Below are positions 23,953 to 34,600 of a DNA stretch of 64,000 bases, in pieces. A program made the translations under genes and the position numbers. The notes beneath the pieces are model-generated. The model was not told where the DNA came from and did no database searches. It saw only the letters and a program-made list of their open reading frames with translations. Every line of letters begins with the position of its first letter. The first letter of the stretch is position 1. Location of the stretch: the NCBI GenBank assembly GCA_001910725.1, contig MJGA01000009.1:248001-312000 (forward strand). The letters run 5' to 3'. Source of the stretch: Phanerodontia chrysosporium (taxonomy: Eukaryota > Basidiomycota > Agaricomycetes > Polyporales > Phanerochaetaceae).

Positions 23953-26354
23953 TCAGAATTCCCGCAACACCCTCGAGATTCGCGCGTGCGCTGTCGAGTC
24001 GCCAAAGTCGCCAGAGTCGCGGCTTCGCAAAATGCGTTTCGTGGGGACATCGTGATGAATTGGCCGTTTAGAGCGCTGCATGTCCTTGAAGCCTTTCTTC
24101 TTCTTCACATCCACCGAGCTCGACTCGAGACACCACTCCATGAGCTTCTCGACCTTTGCCTTGACCATCATCATCTGCGGCCGCTGCGAGAACGCGACCG
24201 GGTTGCGGTAGCTGAGCCAGAGGTATACGATGATCAGCTTGTGGATCGTCTCTAGGTTCGAGAGGCCGTCCGCCGGCGGCAGGCCCCCAGCCTCCCGTGC
24301 GACCTCGATCTCCTCAATCTGGTCCTGTACGCCTGTCATACGGAACAGCTGGCGGTAGTCGACGGCGAGCGAGCGAGTGTACATCCGCAGAAGCTGCACG
24401 ACGATCTCGACCATATTCTCGTCGCGCCACTGAACCGGTGCGAGCCGCAGTAGTTGCCTGTCGCCGAGTGTGAGCTGCCCCGCGAGGCGGTCGATGTTGT
24501 CGAACGCCTGCGCAATAGCGCGCATGCTTTGAGGCTCGAACGACGGGTGCATGCGCGACACGTACTCAAACACCATCTGCGCGGTGGACAGCGGGGTGCC
24601 CAGCGGCAGCGCTTGCACTACCTGCTCGAACTGCTCCTGCGTGGGGTACACACGTGCGTACTGCAGCGGCTGTGGTGTTGCCTGCAGCGCTTTCTCGACC
24701 ACCGGTAGGTCTTGCGGCCAGAGTGTCGTCACTTCACCGCCTGCGTCGGCGTCGGCGTGCAGTCCAAAGCGACCCGCCCGGCCAGCGATCTGCTTCAAGG
24801 CGGACAGGCTCAGGGGTACGAGCTCTGACCCGTCCCATTTTCTGGTCGTGTCAAAGACGACACGCTTGATTTTCCTGGCGAACAGTGAGCAAGGCAACTG
24901 GAGGCAGAGGCACAAACTTACAAGTTGAGACCCATACCGATCGCATCACTGCCCACCATGACGTCGTACCCAGTGCCCGGCTTGTTGAACAGTGCCGCCT
25001 GTTCAGTTCGCAATTCGGGGGCAGCCTTCCGTACGCCACGGAACACTTTATGTCCGTCTCCTTCTCGATCTTCTGCTTGATGTCGAATATTCTCGAGCGC
25101 GAGAACGCGACAAAACAGTCACCCTTGCGCGCCTGAGAGAAGTCGCCGTTTAGGGATTCGTCCGCGACCGTAAGCGGCGAGAGACGTTGGTACCGGTTGA
25201 CCTCGAAGTCATCGCCGAGGTCACGCACGATGCTCTCAACAACGGGCACCGCAGTTTCCTCTCCGCAGAGGTGGATCTCCTTGGCGTTGAGCGAGAGAAG
25301 CGCAGTTGTCCAGGATGCGCCGCGCTCCGGGTCCGCTATCATTTGAATCTCGTCGATGACCGCGACGTCAAAGTGCATGCCTGGCGGCGTCATCTCCACT
25401 GTGCAGCTCAACAGTCCCGCGTGCTCATCTACAACCCGCTGCTCTTCGCCGGTGACAAGATTACAGGCGCGAGCGAAGCGCTTGTCGCCCTTCTTCTGGA
25501 TTGCAGGTTTGTCGCCGACATCGAGTGTAATGTCTTCGTCTGGCTCCGCATTAGCGTCGGGGTCGTGTCCGAGCGGGATGATTTGGCCATTATTGAGACG
25601 TTCGAAAATCTCATGCGCGAGAAGGCGGAGAGGGCCAGCGTACATGCCGTACTCCGCGGCAGCGAGAGCGCGAAGCGCGTTGTACGTCTTGCCGCTATTC
25701 GTGGGCCCGACGTGCATAATGATCTTCCGGCGTGGCCTTGACGGATCATCGGGTACGCTGCACCTGGGTCCGACAGGTCTGCGGCGTGAAACAGGGAAGA
25801 GATGGACGACAGCGCTGCAGGAGAGACGAGCCCGCTCAGGACTTCCCGTCCTCTCGGGTGCGCAGCCCACTCGTAGAAGAGCCGCGTCAAGACGACATCT
25901 ATGTTTGACTCCGATCTTGTCTCCGACAGGTCGTCCGCTATGCGTCTCACACGCTGCGGTGCAAATTCAAGGAGCTCAAAGAACGGCTTCGTGCGTAGGG
26001 TCTCTTCGAAGGCGGATAGCGCGATTGGGATATCGAGTGGCGGAATGCCGTATGTAGTGAGCCTGTGTCGTACATGGGGTAGCTCTTTCCAGCCCAGAGC
26101 TTTGACAGACAGCGCTTGCAAAACGTTCTCCGAGTCGACCTTCGGAAATAGAGGCGCAGAGGTGCGAACCCGAGGTGGAGAAAGCGGTTGGCAGGTATGG
26201 ACGGAAAAGGTGCACTTTTGAACTTTTGCTCTTGCCTCTTCGCCGCATGCTTACGACTGGCCGCACCGGAACGTGCTCGACTGAGGACAAGAGTGGGAGT
26301 TGGAAGAGAGGCTGGTCGGGCACGGCATCGTGTCGAAGTGACGAGCCTATGCAT
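23953..26354 (-). CDS. SUV3: Mitochondrial ATP-dependent RNA helicase SUV3
   Basis: SUV3 unwinds RNA in the mitochondrial matrix and in yeast works with the Dss1 nuclease in the degradosome. Helicase motifs are clear: [17 protein letters not shown] (Walker A) near 25700; [26 protein letters not shown] (DEIQ box) near 25350; [16 protein letters not shown]; and [12 protein letters not shown] near 24790. The C-terminal SUV3 domain follows ([40 protein letters not shown]). The chosen start gives an Arg/Ser-rich, acid-free presequence ([14 protein letters not shown]); an in-frame ATG at 26465 is an alternative. Introns lie near 24925-24870 and possibly elsewhere. Three apparent single-base deletions, near 26170, 25737 and 25019, each in or beside a C/G run, interrupt an otherwise full-length protein of about 780 residues. 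It is head to head with mS33. Confidence 0.9.
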
Positions 26355-26578
26355 ATACGCAGAGCAGTGAAGCAAGATTTTGCGCTGCCCAGAGATGAGG
26401 TCCAAGCGGCAGAGTAGAGTGCAAGGTCGAGGAAATGGTAGGTGGAAGACCGAGGGTTCCGGCAAACGGAATAAACCATAAAATATTGGTTGTTTTGGGC
26501 GTCCCCACGTGGCCCTGTTTGTGCCTGTTAGGATCCCAAGGCCTCACCTGCCATTCTGGGACGCCGCTTTCAACCACC
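26355..26578. promoter_or_regulatory. Shared bidirectional promoter region of SUV3 and mS33
   Basis: Only 224 bp (113 bp if the upstream SUV3 ATG is used) separate the two divergent start codons, so regulatory DNA must be shared. Both products act in mitochondrial gene expression, which suggests co-regulation. No specific factor site is assigned. Confidence 0.5.
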
Positions 26579-26952
26579 ATGTCCAGTTTGACGGCGCGAC
26601 TCCAGCGGCTCACGCAGCTGCGATGCGCCATCTTCCAGACGGCGTATAACCCGACCTCGATACGCACGGGAGCCAAGTATCTCCGTGCACGCCTGCGCGG
26701 CCCGTCCATGCTCAACTACTACCCGGAAATCATCACAGTCCCGATGGTCAAGAGGGAGTTCCCGGACTTTGAGGTCATGGACCTTGCGGAGCTGCAGCGG
26801 CTCGAGGACGTGGAAGACAGGAAGAGCAGAGGAAAGGGCACACCGCGCAAGGCGAAGAAGAAGGGTGCGTCTACTCGGACCTCGGCACGCGTGCAGACAC
26901 TGATCCGACACGCTTTGCAGAGGAGTCCCGCAGGACGAAGAGGAGACGCTAA
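26579..26952 (+). CDS. RSM27: Mitochondrial small ribosomal subunit protein mS33
   Basis: Structural protein of the mitochondrial 37S ribosomal subunit. Two exons, 26579-26864 and 26921-26952, give 105 residues with an E-rich junction and a basic tail (ESRRTKRRR). The family core is RTGAKYLRARLRGPSMLNYY followed by FPDFEVMDLAELQRLEDVED. The N-terminus is basic and Gln/Leu-rich, as in imported ribosomal proteins. Length matches fungal and animal mS33. Splice sites are GTGCGT and TTGCAG with matching phase 1. No defects. Confidence 0.92.
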
Positions 26953-27311
26953 GCATTTGCGAGCACACCATCCTCACACGCAAAATCCTGTACCCAGTTG
27001 TTCCGGGTCTACTCATGCTACACCATACCAGGCTCAGCCTGCGGCTGGCCCAATCTACTACCATATCTTTCAATATCGCGTCGTTATTCGGTCAGACGCT
27101 ATGCGTATGCGTTCCGCTTGACTTCAAATTGAGCCCAGAGTTCGGCTTTGTTTCCGAGTGCTCCATGTGACAACACGGACTCCTACAGCCTACTGACGTG
27201 CTACTACACACAGATACTCCTTCGCACACTGCTTTCGACTTGAGCAGCATTTTAGATTCGGAAATACAAACGCTTCGGTCTGAAGAACTTTCAACAGCAC
27301 TTCCGACATCC
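26953..27311. other. Intergenic spacer between mS33 and a DUF6593 gene
   Basis: Convergent spacer of about 360 bp. No coding frame or RNA gene is recognised. Confidence 0.5.
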
Positions 27312-27950
27312 TCAATCTCCACCAACGTTCTGCTGTTCCTCATGCCTCCGGTCCTTCTCGATGAAGATCCACGACAGGATGATGAGGTCTAGCATGCCGA
27401 GCACTGACTCGTCTACCACCAGCGTTGGTTTCTTGCCTGTAATGATGTTGACCTTGTGATGAAACGTCGCGACGGGTATTGCCTGTCCGCCTTCCGCATC
27501 AAGCTGCAGGCGGTGTGGCTTCGTCATTCCGGAGTCGCATATACGCGCTTAGTCTGCACTTACATGACATGCCTGCATTGACTTCCAGCTTGTGCGCCAT
27601 TTGTAGGTGCGGCCGTCAGGTCCGACGAACGAGCGAGAACTACTCTAGTGAGTCCTACTATCACGGTGTGATTTCTTGCATACTCACGCGCCATGCTTCA
27701 CAAGGAACCTGTCTTCGTCCGTCGTCTGTCCGTGGAACGTGACCTCCGTCGCCTTGAGCGTGTGCCAATCGATCTTAGCAACGTCCTGTGCGTCTGGCGT
27801 ATACTCCTCGTCGCCCAGTATACGCTTCACGACCACCGTCGTCGATCGGTTCTTCAACGTATGTGGTGTCGTGATTGAGTAGGTGATCTGGTGGTCTGCC
27901 GTCGAGAGGTCGGTGTTCGTACAGCTGTCGTGAGAGAGATGGAACTCCAT
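27312..27950 (-). CDS. DUF6593 protein, copy A
   Basis: DUF6593 is a basidiomycete protein family of unknown function. The copy begins MEFHLSHDSCTNTDLSTAD and continues with ITYSITTPHTLKNRSTTV and VAKIDWHTLKATEVTFHG. After an intron it has the family centre SSRSFVGPDGRTYKWRTSW. The C-terminus ends with a hydrophobic helix (MLDLIILSWIFIEKDRR) that could contact a membrane. Exon 1 ends in phase 2 at a GTGAGT donor near 27690, and the second junction is near 27480-27540. All junctions keep the frame. It sits tandemly with copy B, about 230 bp away, on the same strand; the pair probably arose by duplication. Confidence 0.8.
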
Positions 27951-28184
27951 GTCTGGTGTCTGTTGGCCTGGCAGGTGGCCAGTGCTGCATTATATACCCA
28001 GAGACAAACCTATGCAGCCCTGCACCACATACATCATGCGGCGTCGAGAGATTGGTCCTTCAGGTGTCAAAACTCCTCAACTTTGCCCACCGCTGGCAGG
28101 CGTCATATGATGCATATTACTGTCACTGAGACATCTTCTGGCAGACCGAGGCTGTACTAGGGATTCCCGACGTAATCTCACTCC

Positions 28185-28826
28185 TCACCGCGCCGCCGCA
28201 GTACCGATACCCTCTTGATTCATCATGTTTTTCTCGATGTAGACCCAGGTCGTGACGATAAGGTCCAACATCCACAGCATAGACGCGTCGCGAATCTCAA
28301 GCCACGGCTTCTTGCCTTTCCAAACGTTCCCCTGGTGATACCTCGCGATCACCGTAGGCTCGGGGCCGTCGACCTCAAGCTGTGCAGCCGGCATCATCAG
28401 CAAAAGTATACGCCCACGAGGCCTGAAATATGTACCACCGAAGCACTGTTGGTTTTCCACTTGTACTTGCGCCCGTCAGGCCCCTCAAAGGTCCGACTTC
28501 TATGATGCCCAACGTGTCAGTAACACGCCTGCCTTGGCCGCTGTGCTCCGATGCGTACTGCTTAAGCATCCCCGTGCGCGGCATGAACTTCTTGACCTCG
28601 AGGCTCTCGCCGTTGAACAGGATGCGTGTCGTCCGGACGTAGTGCCAGTTGATGCGGGCGATTTCCTGCATCGAACCCTCTGCAGACGCATCGTCAAGGG
28701 TGTACTTGAGAATCTTCGTCGTCTCGCCGGACACTCGCGCCGGTGTAGAGATTGAATACAGCGCGCGGCCGTCCGGGCCAGCAGTTCGGTGTTGGAGGGG
28801 TCGTTGTGCGAGAGGCTGAGGTCCAT
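28185..28826 (-). CDS. DUF6593 protein, copy B
   Basis: Starts MDLSLSHNDPSNTELL, parallel to copies A and C. It continues YSISTPARVSGETTKILKY, IARINWHYVRTTRILFNGES and, after a 59-nt intron with a GTACGC donor (about 28557-28499), SRTFEGPDGRKYKWKTNSA. The last exon ends MLDLIVTTWVYIEKNMM. One base seems to be missing near 28776 between the first 16 codons and the YSIS segment, beside a GGG/CC run. The gene would otherwise encode about 170 residues. A read error is more likely than a dead gene because everything downstream is intact. Confidence 0.75.
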
Positions 28827-29251
28827 GGTGTTGTCCTCGGTCAGGTTTCTTGCAGCAGGTCCACTGGCAGGGCACTCGTCTTATGCTCCTGATGTGAGCG
28901 CCTTAGACTCGTACTACTTCAAGTTGCCCCGCTCTGTTGGCGCACCGCCATCACACGCAGCGGGGCTGCGCATTGATTGCAGTCGCTAGTATTGTGTGTA
29001 TAGAGAACCAATAGCTCAAAGATGTACAGGAGCTAACAGCCCCGCCGGGCTTCAGTCACCTTGTCTGGTCAGCCGCGCGGAGCACAGCATGCATACGTAT
29101 ATTGCATTTGGATGCGCTGTAACTTGAGAGATCAGATAGCTAAACGTAATATAACCTTTTCTCAGGTACCACTAGCTTGTCCTTGTTTTATCTGATCCAG
29201 ATCAGGAGGCGAAATTGACGCTAACTTTATGCATTCATATCGTGGGGATGA
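28827..29251. other. Intergenic region between DUF6593 copy B and the GH31 gene
   Basis: Holds the promoter of copy B and the 3' end of the GH31 gene. No coding frame or RNA gene is seen. Confidence 0.5.
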
Positions 29252-32200
29252 CTACAACAGCTCGAGCGTGAAGCCCTTATTGAAAGGAATGCCGAGAGGC
29301 AGCTCCACTACCTGTCTGTTCTCGTAGAACGTGTACGACGAGCCGCGCGGCAGCAGCCCACCATTGATGAAGATAGCCTTTGGCGAGGACTTGATCCCGA
29401 GGAAGCGAACGCGCGCAACATCAACGCCGAGCGGATGCCCAAAGTGGCCGCTGACGGTCAGCTTGCGCGCGGCATACTTGAAGGACACGTTCGTCGACAT
29501 TTTGGGCGTGATGGAGACGCCGTCGTCCGCGTACAGCGTGCCGGATGCGTTGCCGTGCGCGTCGGGGCGACGACGAGCTCAAAGTCCGTCTTGCGCAGCG
29601 CCGCCGTCGTCTTCGCGCTTGCTACGCGCAGCGGGAGCACTGCGCCGCCGCGGATGTGCACCGGGATGCTCGTGAAGTTCACGTCGTTGAGCGTCACGTT
29701 TGCGCCCTTGCCCTCGAACGGCGCGAGCGTCTGGAAGTCGTAAAACGTGTCCTTGGGGAAGTACGCCGTCACTGACGTCGAGTTCTCCTCCGTCACGGGC
29801 GAGACGAGGATGGAGTCGCCGAAGAAGAACTGCAGGTCGATCGGGAAGGTCGCCGCGTCTTGCGGGTACTTGTACCAGAGCGGGTTGAGCACCGGCGTGC
29901 CATCCGTGTGGGCTTTGTGGAATGCAGTGTAGAGGTAGTCTATGAGGCGGTACCTACAAACTGCTGTTAGGCCGTCGATGATCACTCCACCCCGCATATA
30001 CCCACCTGATGTCCAAGACATTCCGCGCAGCTTGGGCAACCGTCGGCCAACGGTAGAACTCCTGGCTGATTGAAGTGTCTGCATTATGCTAAGACAGAGG
30101 TCAAGATCTTCATCACCATGCGAAGGCGAGCGACGCTTACATTTCTCATGAATGGGTAGAAAGCCCCAAGCATAGCCCAGCGCGCACAGAGCGTCTCCGT
30201 CGTATTGTCGGCTACGCAACCTCCGTCAGCGCACACGTTCTCGCGCCGACGATGGCACTTACCATATCCACAGATGTCCGCGCCGACCATGGGCACGTGG
30301 AAGATGCTTGCCATTCCAAGGATCCCCGCGATCGAGTTGCGGTAGTGGTCCCAGTCGCTGAAGTTGTCGCCGAGCCACTTGCCGACGCGTGTGCCTGCGC
30401 CAGCGAATGTGGACCGTGTGATGACGAGCGTCCGCAGTCCGGGGCGGCGCGCGAGCATCGCGTTGTGTGTCGCCGTGGACATCATGGTGCCGTACAGGTT
30501 GTCTGCAACCACGCGAGTCAGCGACGCACGAAGCATGTGTTGTAGACGTTACTTACGCGTGTCGTATTCGATCAAGCCGTTCGCATGCTTGGCGTCGACC
30601 TAGTGGGTTTCAATAAGTATATGCGGCTCGAGAGGCGAGGAGAACAGCGCGAACATATGCAGTCCGGTCCGAGAGCGCACCAGAACCAGCATCGTTCTGG
30701 ATCGCATATGGTGGGTTCTGGAGGTTGTCTCCGCTATGGTCGACGCGTTTGCCCTTATGGCTGCCCCAGGGCATGGGAGCATTCGGGTTCGGAGGAGAGC
30801 TCGTCCGGGCTGGCGGCAGGTCCTGTTCACGAGCCTGTTCGAAGGGGTCTGTGCAAGGGTAATTGCAGAACTATGGAAGGTTCAGGATGCAATCATCGAG
30901 TGTCTCTATGTTACGCACGCTGGAGGGCTCGTTCATGTCGATCCAGGCGCCATCGATATCAAGACCGGTATGTGGGTCGTAGAATAACTTGAACTCGTTC
31001 GTCCAGTAGCTTAGGATAGTACGTTAGTTGCTGGAGTATGTTCCATGCAGCGAGCACCTTACTTTTGCGTTTTCTTATTGAACCAATCTAGATTGAATTC
31101 AGTACACATCGAAAAGACGGGAACGTGGTACTATCGTACCAGGGAAAACAGTAACACCAGGCCATACGGCTCCTAAGAACGGTGAGCTGCCATTGGCGGC
31201 CTTCAGCCAAATGTCAGCTTTTGTACCGCGGTCGAAAGGCCCATAGCCTTCGCCTGGCAGGTAGGCAATCGCAGGGTCGGTCATGAGCACTGTTCAAAAT
31301 CCCAGTCAGTCAGGCTGTCTTGACACTTGAGATGTCAGAAACAGACCGAAGTGCTGGTCATGGCTATGCAGGTAGTCGACAATCTCCCTCATCCGTGCGA
31401 GCGGGAAGTAGTCAGGGTCGACAGTGAAGATACGACGCTTATCCATGTAGTCTGCGAGTCCTTCAGCATATATCCATAACACAAACGGGAATCAACTCGC
31501 CAATGTCTGTCCACATGGTCTCAAGAGGGATGTCTGCAGCCGAATAGTTCGCAATGACGTTGGCAACATCCAGGTAGTCTGAACCTTCGTCAGGCTGGTT
31601 ATCATGCATAGGCCGCTCAGAACCTACTTTGATAACCGAAGCGACACTGGTGCAGGCCGAAGGACCAGTACGGCACTTCAGCCGGGGCGCCGACTACCTC
31701 AGCATACTGCCGAGCGACCTCAGTGGGGTCCGTTGTGCTCCCGGCGAGGAAGTAAAAGTCCAGGACACCGCCGATGACGTTGTACTCGAGGCTCGTCCCG
31801 GCTGTATCATTGATCTTGACGTCTATGCCGTTCGAGTTAAGTAGGAAGACGCCATGCGTGCCCGTCGTGCGATGCTCAAAGTACACGGGGTGATTCCCGT
31901 ACAGGTTGCTGCCTGTCGGTACACCGTACGCGTCGCGCGACCAGAATGTGCGCGTCGTGTTGAACGTCGGCAGGCGGAAGCTGTCCGTGTGCTCGCCGAG
32001 CCCGTAGATGTTCGCGCCGTCGGGTAGCGCCGTCTTCACGCGCAAGTACTGCGGCTCGAAGATTAGCGGGTGTGACGCGGTCGAGAAGAGCACCTCGCGC
32101 GTCGCGGCGCGGTAGATCGAGAACGCGAACGGGGACGTGGTGTAGTTGAAGCGGATCTCGGCCTTAGATGGAGAGACCCCGTGATCTGCCTTCGGTCGTG

Positions 32201-32550
32201 GAACAATCGAGTCTGGCACCTCATAGCGTTCAGAGGACGGGTCCGTGATCTTGACATGAATGCGAGTGTCTACGGAAACGACAGTTAGACCGACGTAGGG
32301 CGCCTGCATAGAAAACCTCACTTGTCTCGTACGTGACCTCGAGCTTCAGCTTCTCGATGTCTGGCCCGAATACGTTGCAAGCCTTCCCTGCTAGAACTAG
32401 GTTCGCGGTCAAGGTCGAACCCAGAGTGTGCACACTCGTCGCCTTGTACCCTGGGCATGCATCGAGGACCTTGGGGTCGGTATGTGTTGCAGAGCCAAGC
32501 GCTGCTGCAAGGGCAGCGAAAGCTGCCAGACGACGTCCTGAGGGCCTCAT
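29252..32550 (-). CDS. Secreted glycoside hydrolase family 31 alpha-glucosidase
   Basis: GH31 alpha-glucosidases release glucose from maltose and other alpha-glucosides. The ATG at 32550 gives a signal peptide ([19 protein letters not shown]); an upstream in-frame ATG at 32610 would bury it. N-terminal family segments include [35 protein letters not shown] and [14 protein letters not shown]. The catalytic nucleophile motif WIDMNEPSS is near 30930. The acid/base region [16 protein letters not shown] and the MVGADICGY stretch lie near 30380-30260. The C-terminal beta-domain ends at 29252. The gene is split by at least eight short introns. One base appears missing near 29566 (beside a GGGG run), which switches the C-terminal frame. 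The predicted size of about 880 residues is typical. Confidence 0.9.
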
Positions 32551-33126
32551 AGCGTCCTGGGCGGGTGCGCGAGGGGCCTCGGGAGTCGACAGCTCGAACG
32601 ACGCGGTCAATTATACGGTTCGCGAGCGCCTCGACTCGCTCTTCGAGACCATGTGGGGAGAAGGCCCCATGATGCGGCGTAGGCGAGGAAGCGTACCGTT
32701 GCCCCTTGATGTACATCATCGGGCCCGCTATGCACGCCGTCGGGACATGGTCTTGCACCGTCGACGAATAGCATCCGCACGGATGGATCGGGCCTCTGAG
32801 TCAAAAAGTACGATCTTCCGTGGTCAGGTGAGCGCGAGGGTGATGTCAAAGCTCTCGCAACCGCCGGTTCACGCACCGTCGTGCAACGGTGAACTGTCTC
32901 CGGCATTTGCTGGGCATGATGATGGTCGAGAGAGAAGTATCATAGCCGGCCCTGGGCGGGACGCTGGCCTGTCATAGAAGCACATGTTGGTTGAGTCTTC
33001 TCCTTCATTTCCTTCAGAGACATCTGGGTTTCACCTGCATGCAAAGTATCATGGAGTGGTGAGACCTCGATAAAGGCTACGCTAGGGCGACGCTAGTACT
33101 GCTTAAGTTATAGTAAACGTAGCGTG
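32551..33126. other. Upstream region of the GH31 gene
   Basis: About 575 bp between the GH31 start and the mitochondrial TrpRS stop. It presumably carries the GH31 promoter. No other gene is recognised. Confidence 0.45.
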
Positions 33127-34510
33127 CTATGAGAGCCCTACAGATTTCCTGACTTCCTGCATGGTCAGCGCAGAGCAGGCCATGGCCCTTTCTGCACCTT
33201 CTCTGGCGACTTGGCTGAGGTAGTCTTGCTCGCTTCTGAGTCGCTCGAACTCTGTCCTTGGCTTCTCGAGCAGGTGGACAACAGCATCTGCAACATCGTT
33301 CTTGAGGTCTCCATGACCTCGATTGTCGTATCGTCTTGCAACCTCCAGCACGTCTTCACCGGTGCAAGCAGCAAGGATGGTGAGCAAGTTGGAAGCTCCT
33401 GGTCGGTTTGAAGGATCATAAGTGATGCCAATGGTAGAGTCAGTGACAGCACCGCGGATCTTTTTCCGAATTTCCTTCTCGGTGTCGGTGAGTAGGATAC
33501 GGGAGAAAACGTCGGGAGATGACTTCGACATCTTCGACGTTGGGTCCTTGAGAGAGAGAACGCGACGGGTTGTGGCTGCGCTGGATGAGAAGGCGAACAT
33601 AGCGCTGATACTTTGGGCACGTACTTGCGACATATTCCGGGAGTGTGAATATCTTTCGGAATTGGCGATTGAAAGTATCTGCAATGTCACGGGCCAACTC
33701 TATGTGCTGCTTCTGATCTTCGCCAACAGGGACGTGTGTAGCCCTTGTTGCAGTATTGTCGATCAGCATGCACGGTATAGTATTACGTGACGCACTTGTA
33801 GAGCAAGATATCAGCTGCCTGCAACACCGGATAAGTGAACAATCCTGTGTTCAGCATTGACTCGTCGACTTCAGACTCGTCATTGGCGTTGCGGGCAGTA
33901 GCAAGACGCGACTGGAACAAGTTCAGCCTTCGACGGAGGAATTTTGTGCGATAGCACACACCTTCCACGTAGTCATTCGACGCAGCTTCCCAACTGGCGT
34001 GATACAGTTGAGCACCCAGCTCAGCTCCGTATGGTGCGGATTCTAGCGAGAGGGTGAGTGCCATGCTGCGACGCGAAGAATATAGTCGTCACCGTGCCTC
34101 ATCTTGATGGAATATTATCGACCGTTTGGGGTCAAGTCCGATAGCCAGCAGAGCAGCAAGCATGTCCCGGCGTGCGACGCTGAGCTGCTTCGGGTCCTGC
34201 GGCAGCGTCAAAGAGTGCCATCCGACAATCGAGAACAGCAGCCTGTCGCCTGGTCCTGCATCTTCCTGCAGTTTAACCCAATTCTGTAGTGCTCCCAGGA
34301 AGTTCCCAAGCTGAAGGGGTATGCGTGAGCGGAAGGAACGCGACTCGCAGCGACAAACACACCTACGTGGGGTGTTCCTGTGGGTTGAATTCCGGAGAAA
34401 ACGACACGCCTAGCTTCTGCACTTCGACACAGGGCTGTTGAGGAGAATGTTCGCGCTGCTCGTCGTGCGTATGAGCGATGGACGACGCCGGGGAGCATGG
34501 CGAGGAGCAA
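33127..34510 (-). CDS. MSW1: Mitochondrial tryptophanyl-tRNA synthetase
   Basis: Charges mitochondrial tRNA-Trp. The N-terminus is an Arg/Ser-rich presequence ([16 protein letters not shown]), followed by the class-I start [15 protein letters not shown] (HIGH-box equivalent PHVG). After introns come [54 protein letters not shown] and [15 protein letters not shown]. The KMSKS box is intact ([11 protein letters not shown], near 33530). The C-terminus ends [11 protein letters not shown] at 33127. The bacterial-type sequence and presequence distinguish it from the cytosolic enzyme. At least five introns, no frame break noted. It is head to head with MAK10. Confidence 0.93.
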
Positions 34511-34600
34511 GACGGTTCACGGGCGCCTACATCCCGACGCGGTCATATTCGCGCGTCCCGACAAAGCTCGACGCTACCCACGACGGCGACGCTGCTACCG
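34511..34600. promoter_or_regulatory. Very short shared promoter between mitochondrial TrpRS and MAK10
   Basis: Only 90 bp lie between the two divergent ATGs, so core promoters must overlap. If the in-frame upstream MAK10 ATG at 34478 were used, the coding regions would overlap, which makes the 34601 start preferable. No TATA box is evident. Confidence 0.5.

Noticed and set aside
28185..28557. A second frameshift in DUF6593 copy B near 28520
   Set aside because: The apparent break disappears when the 59-nt GTACGC...ATAG intron is removed; phases then agree.
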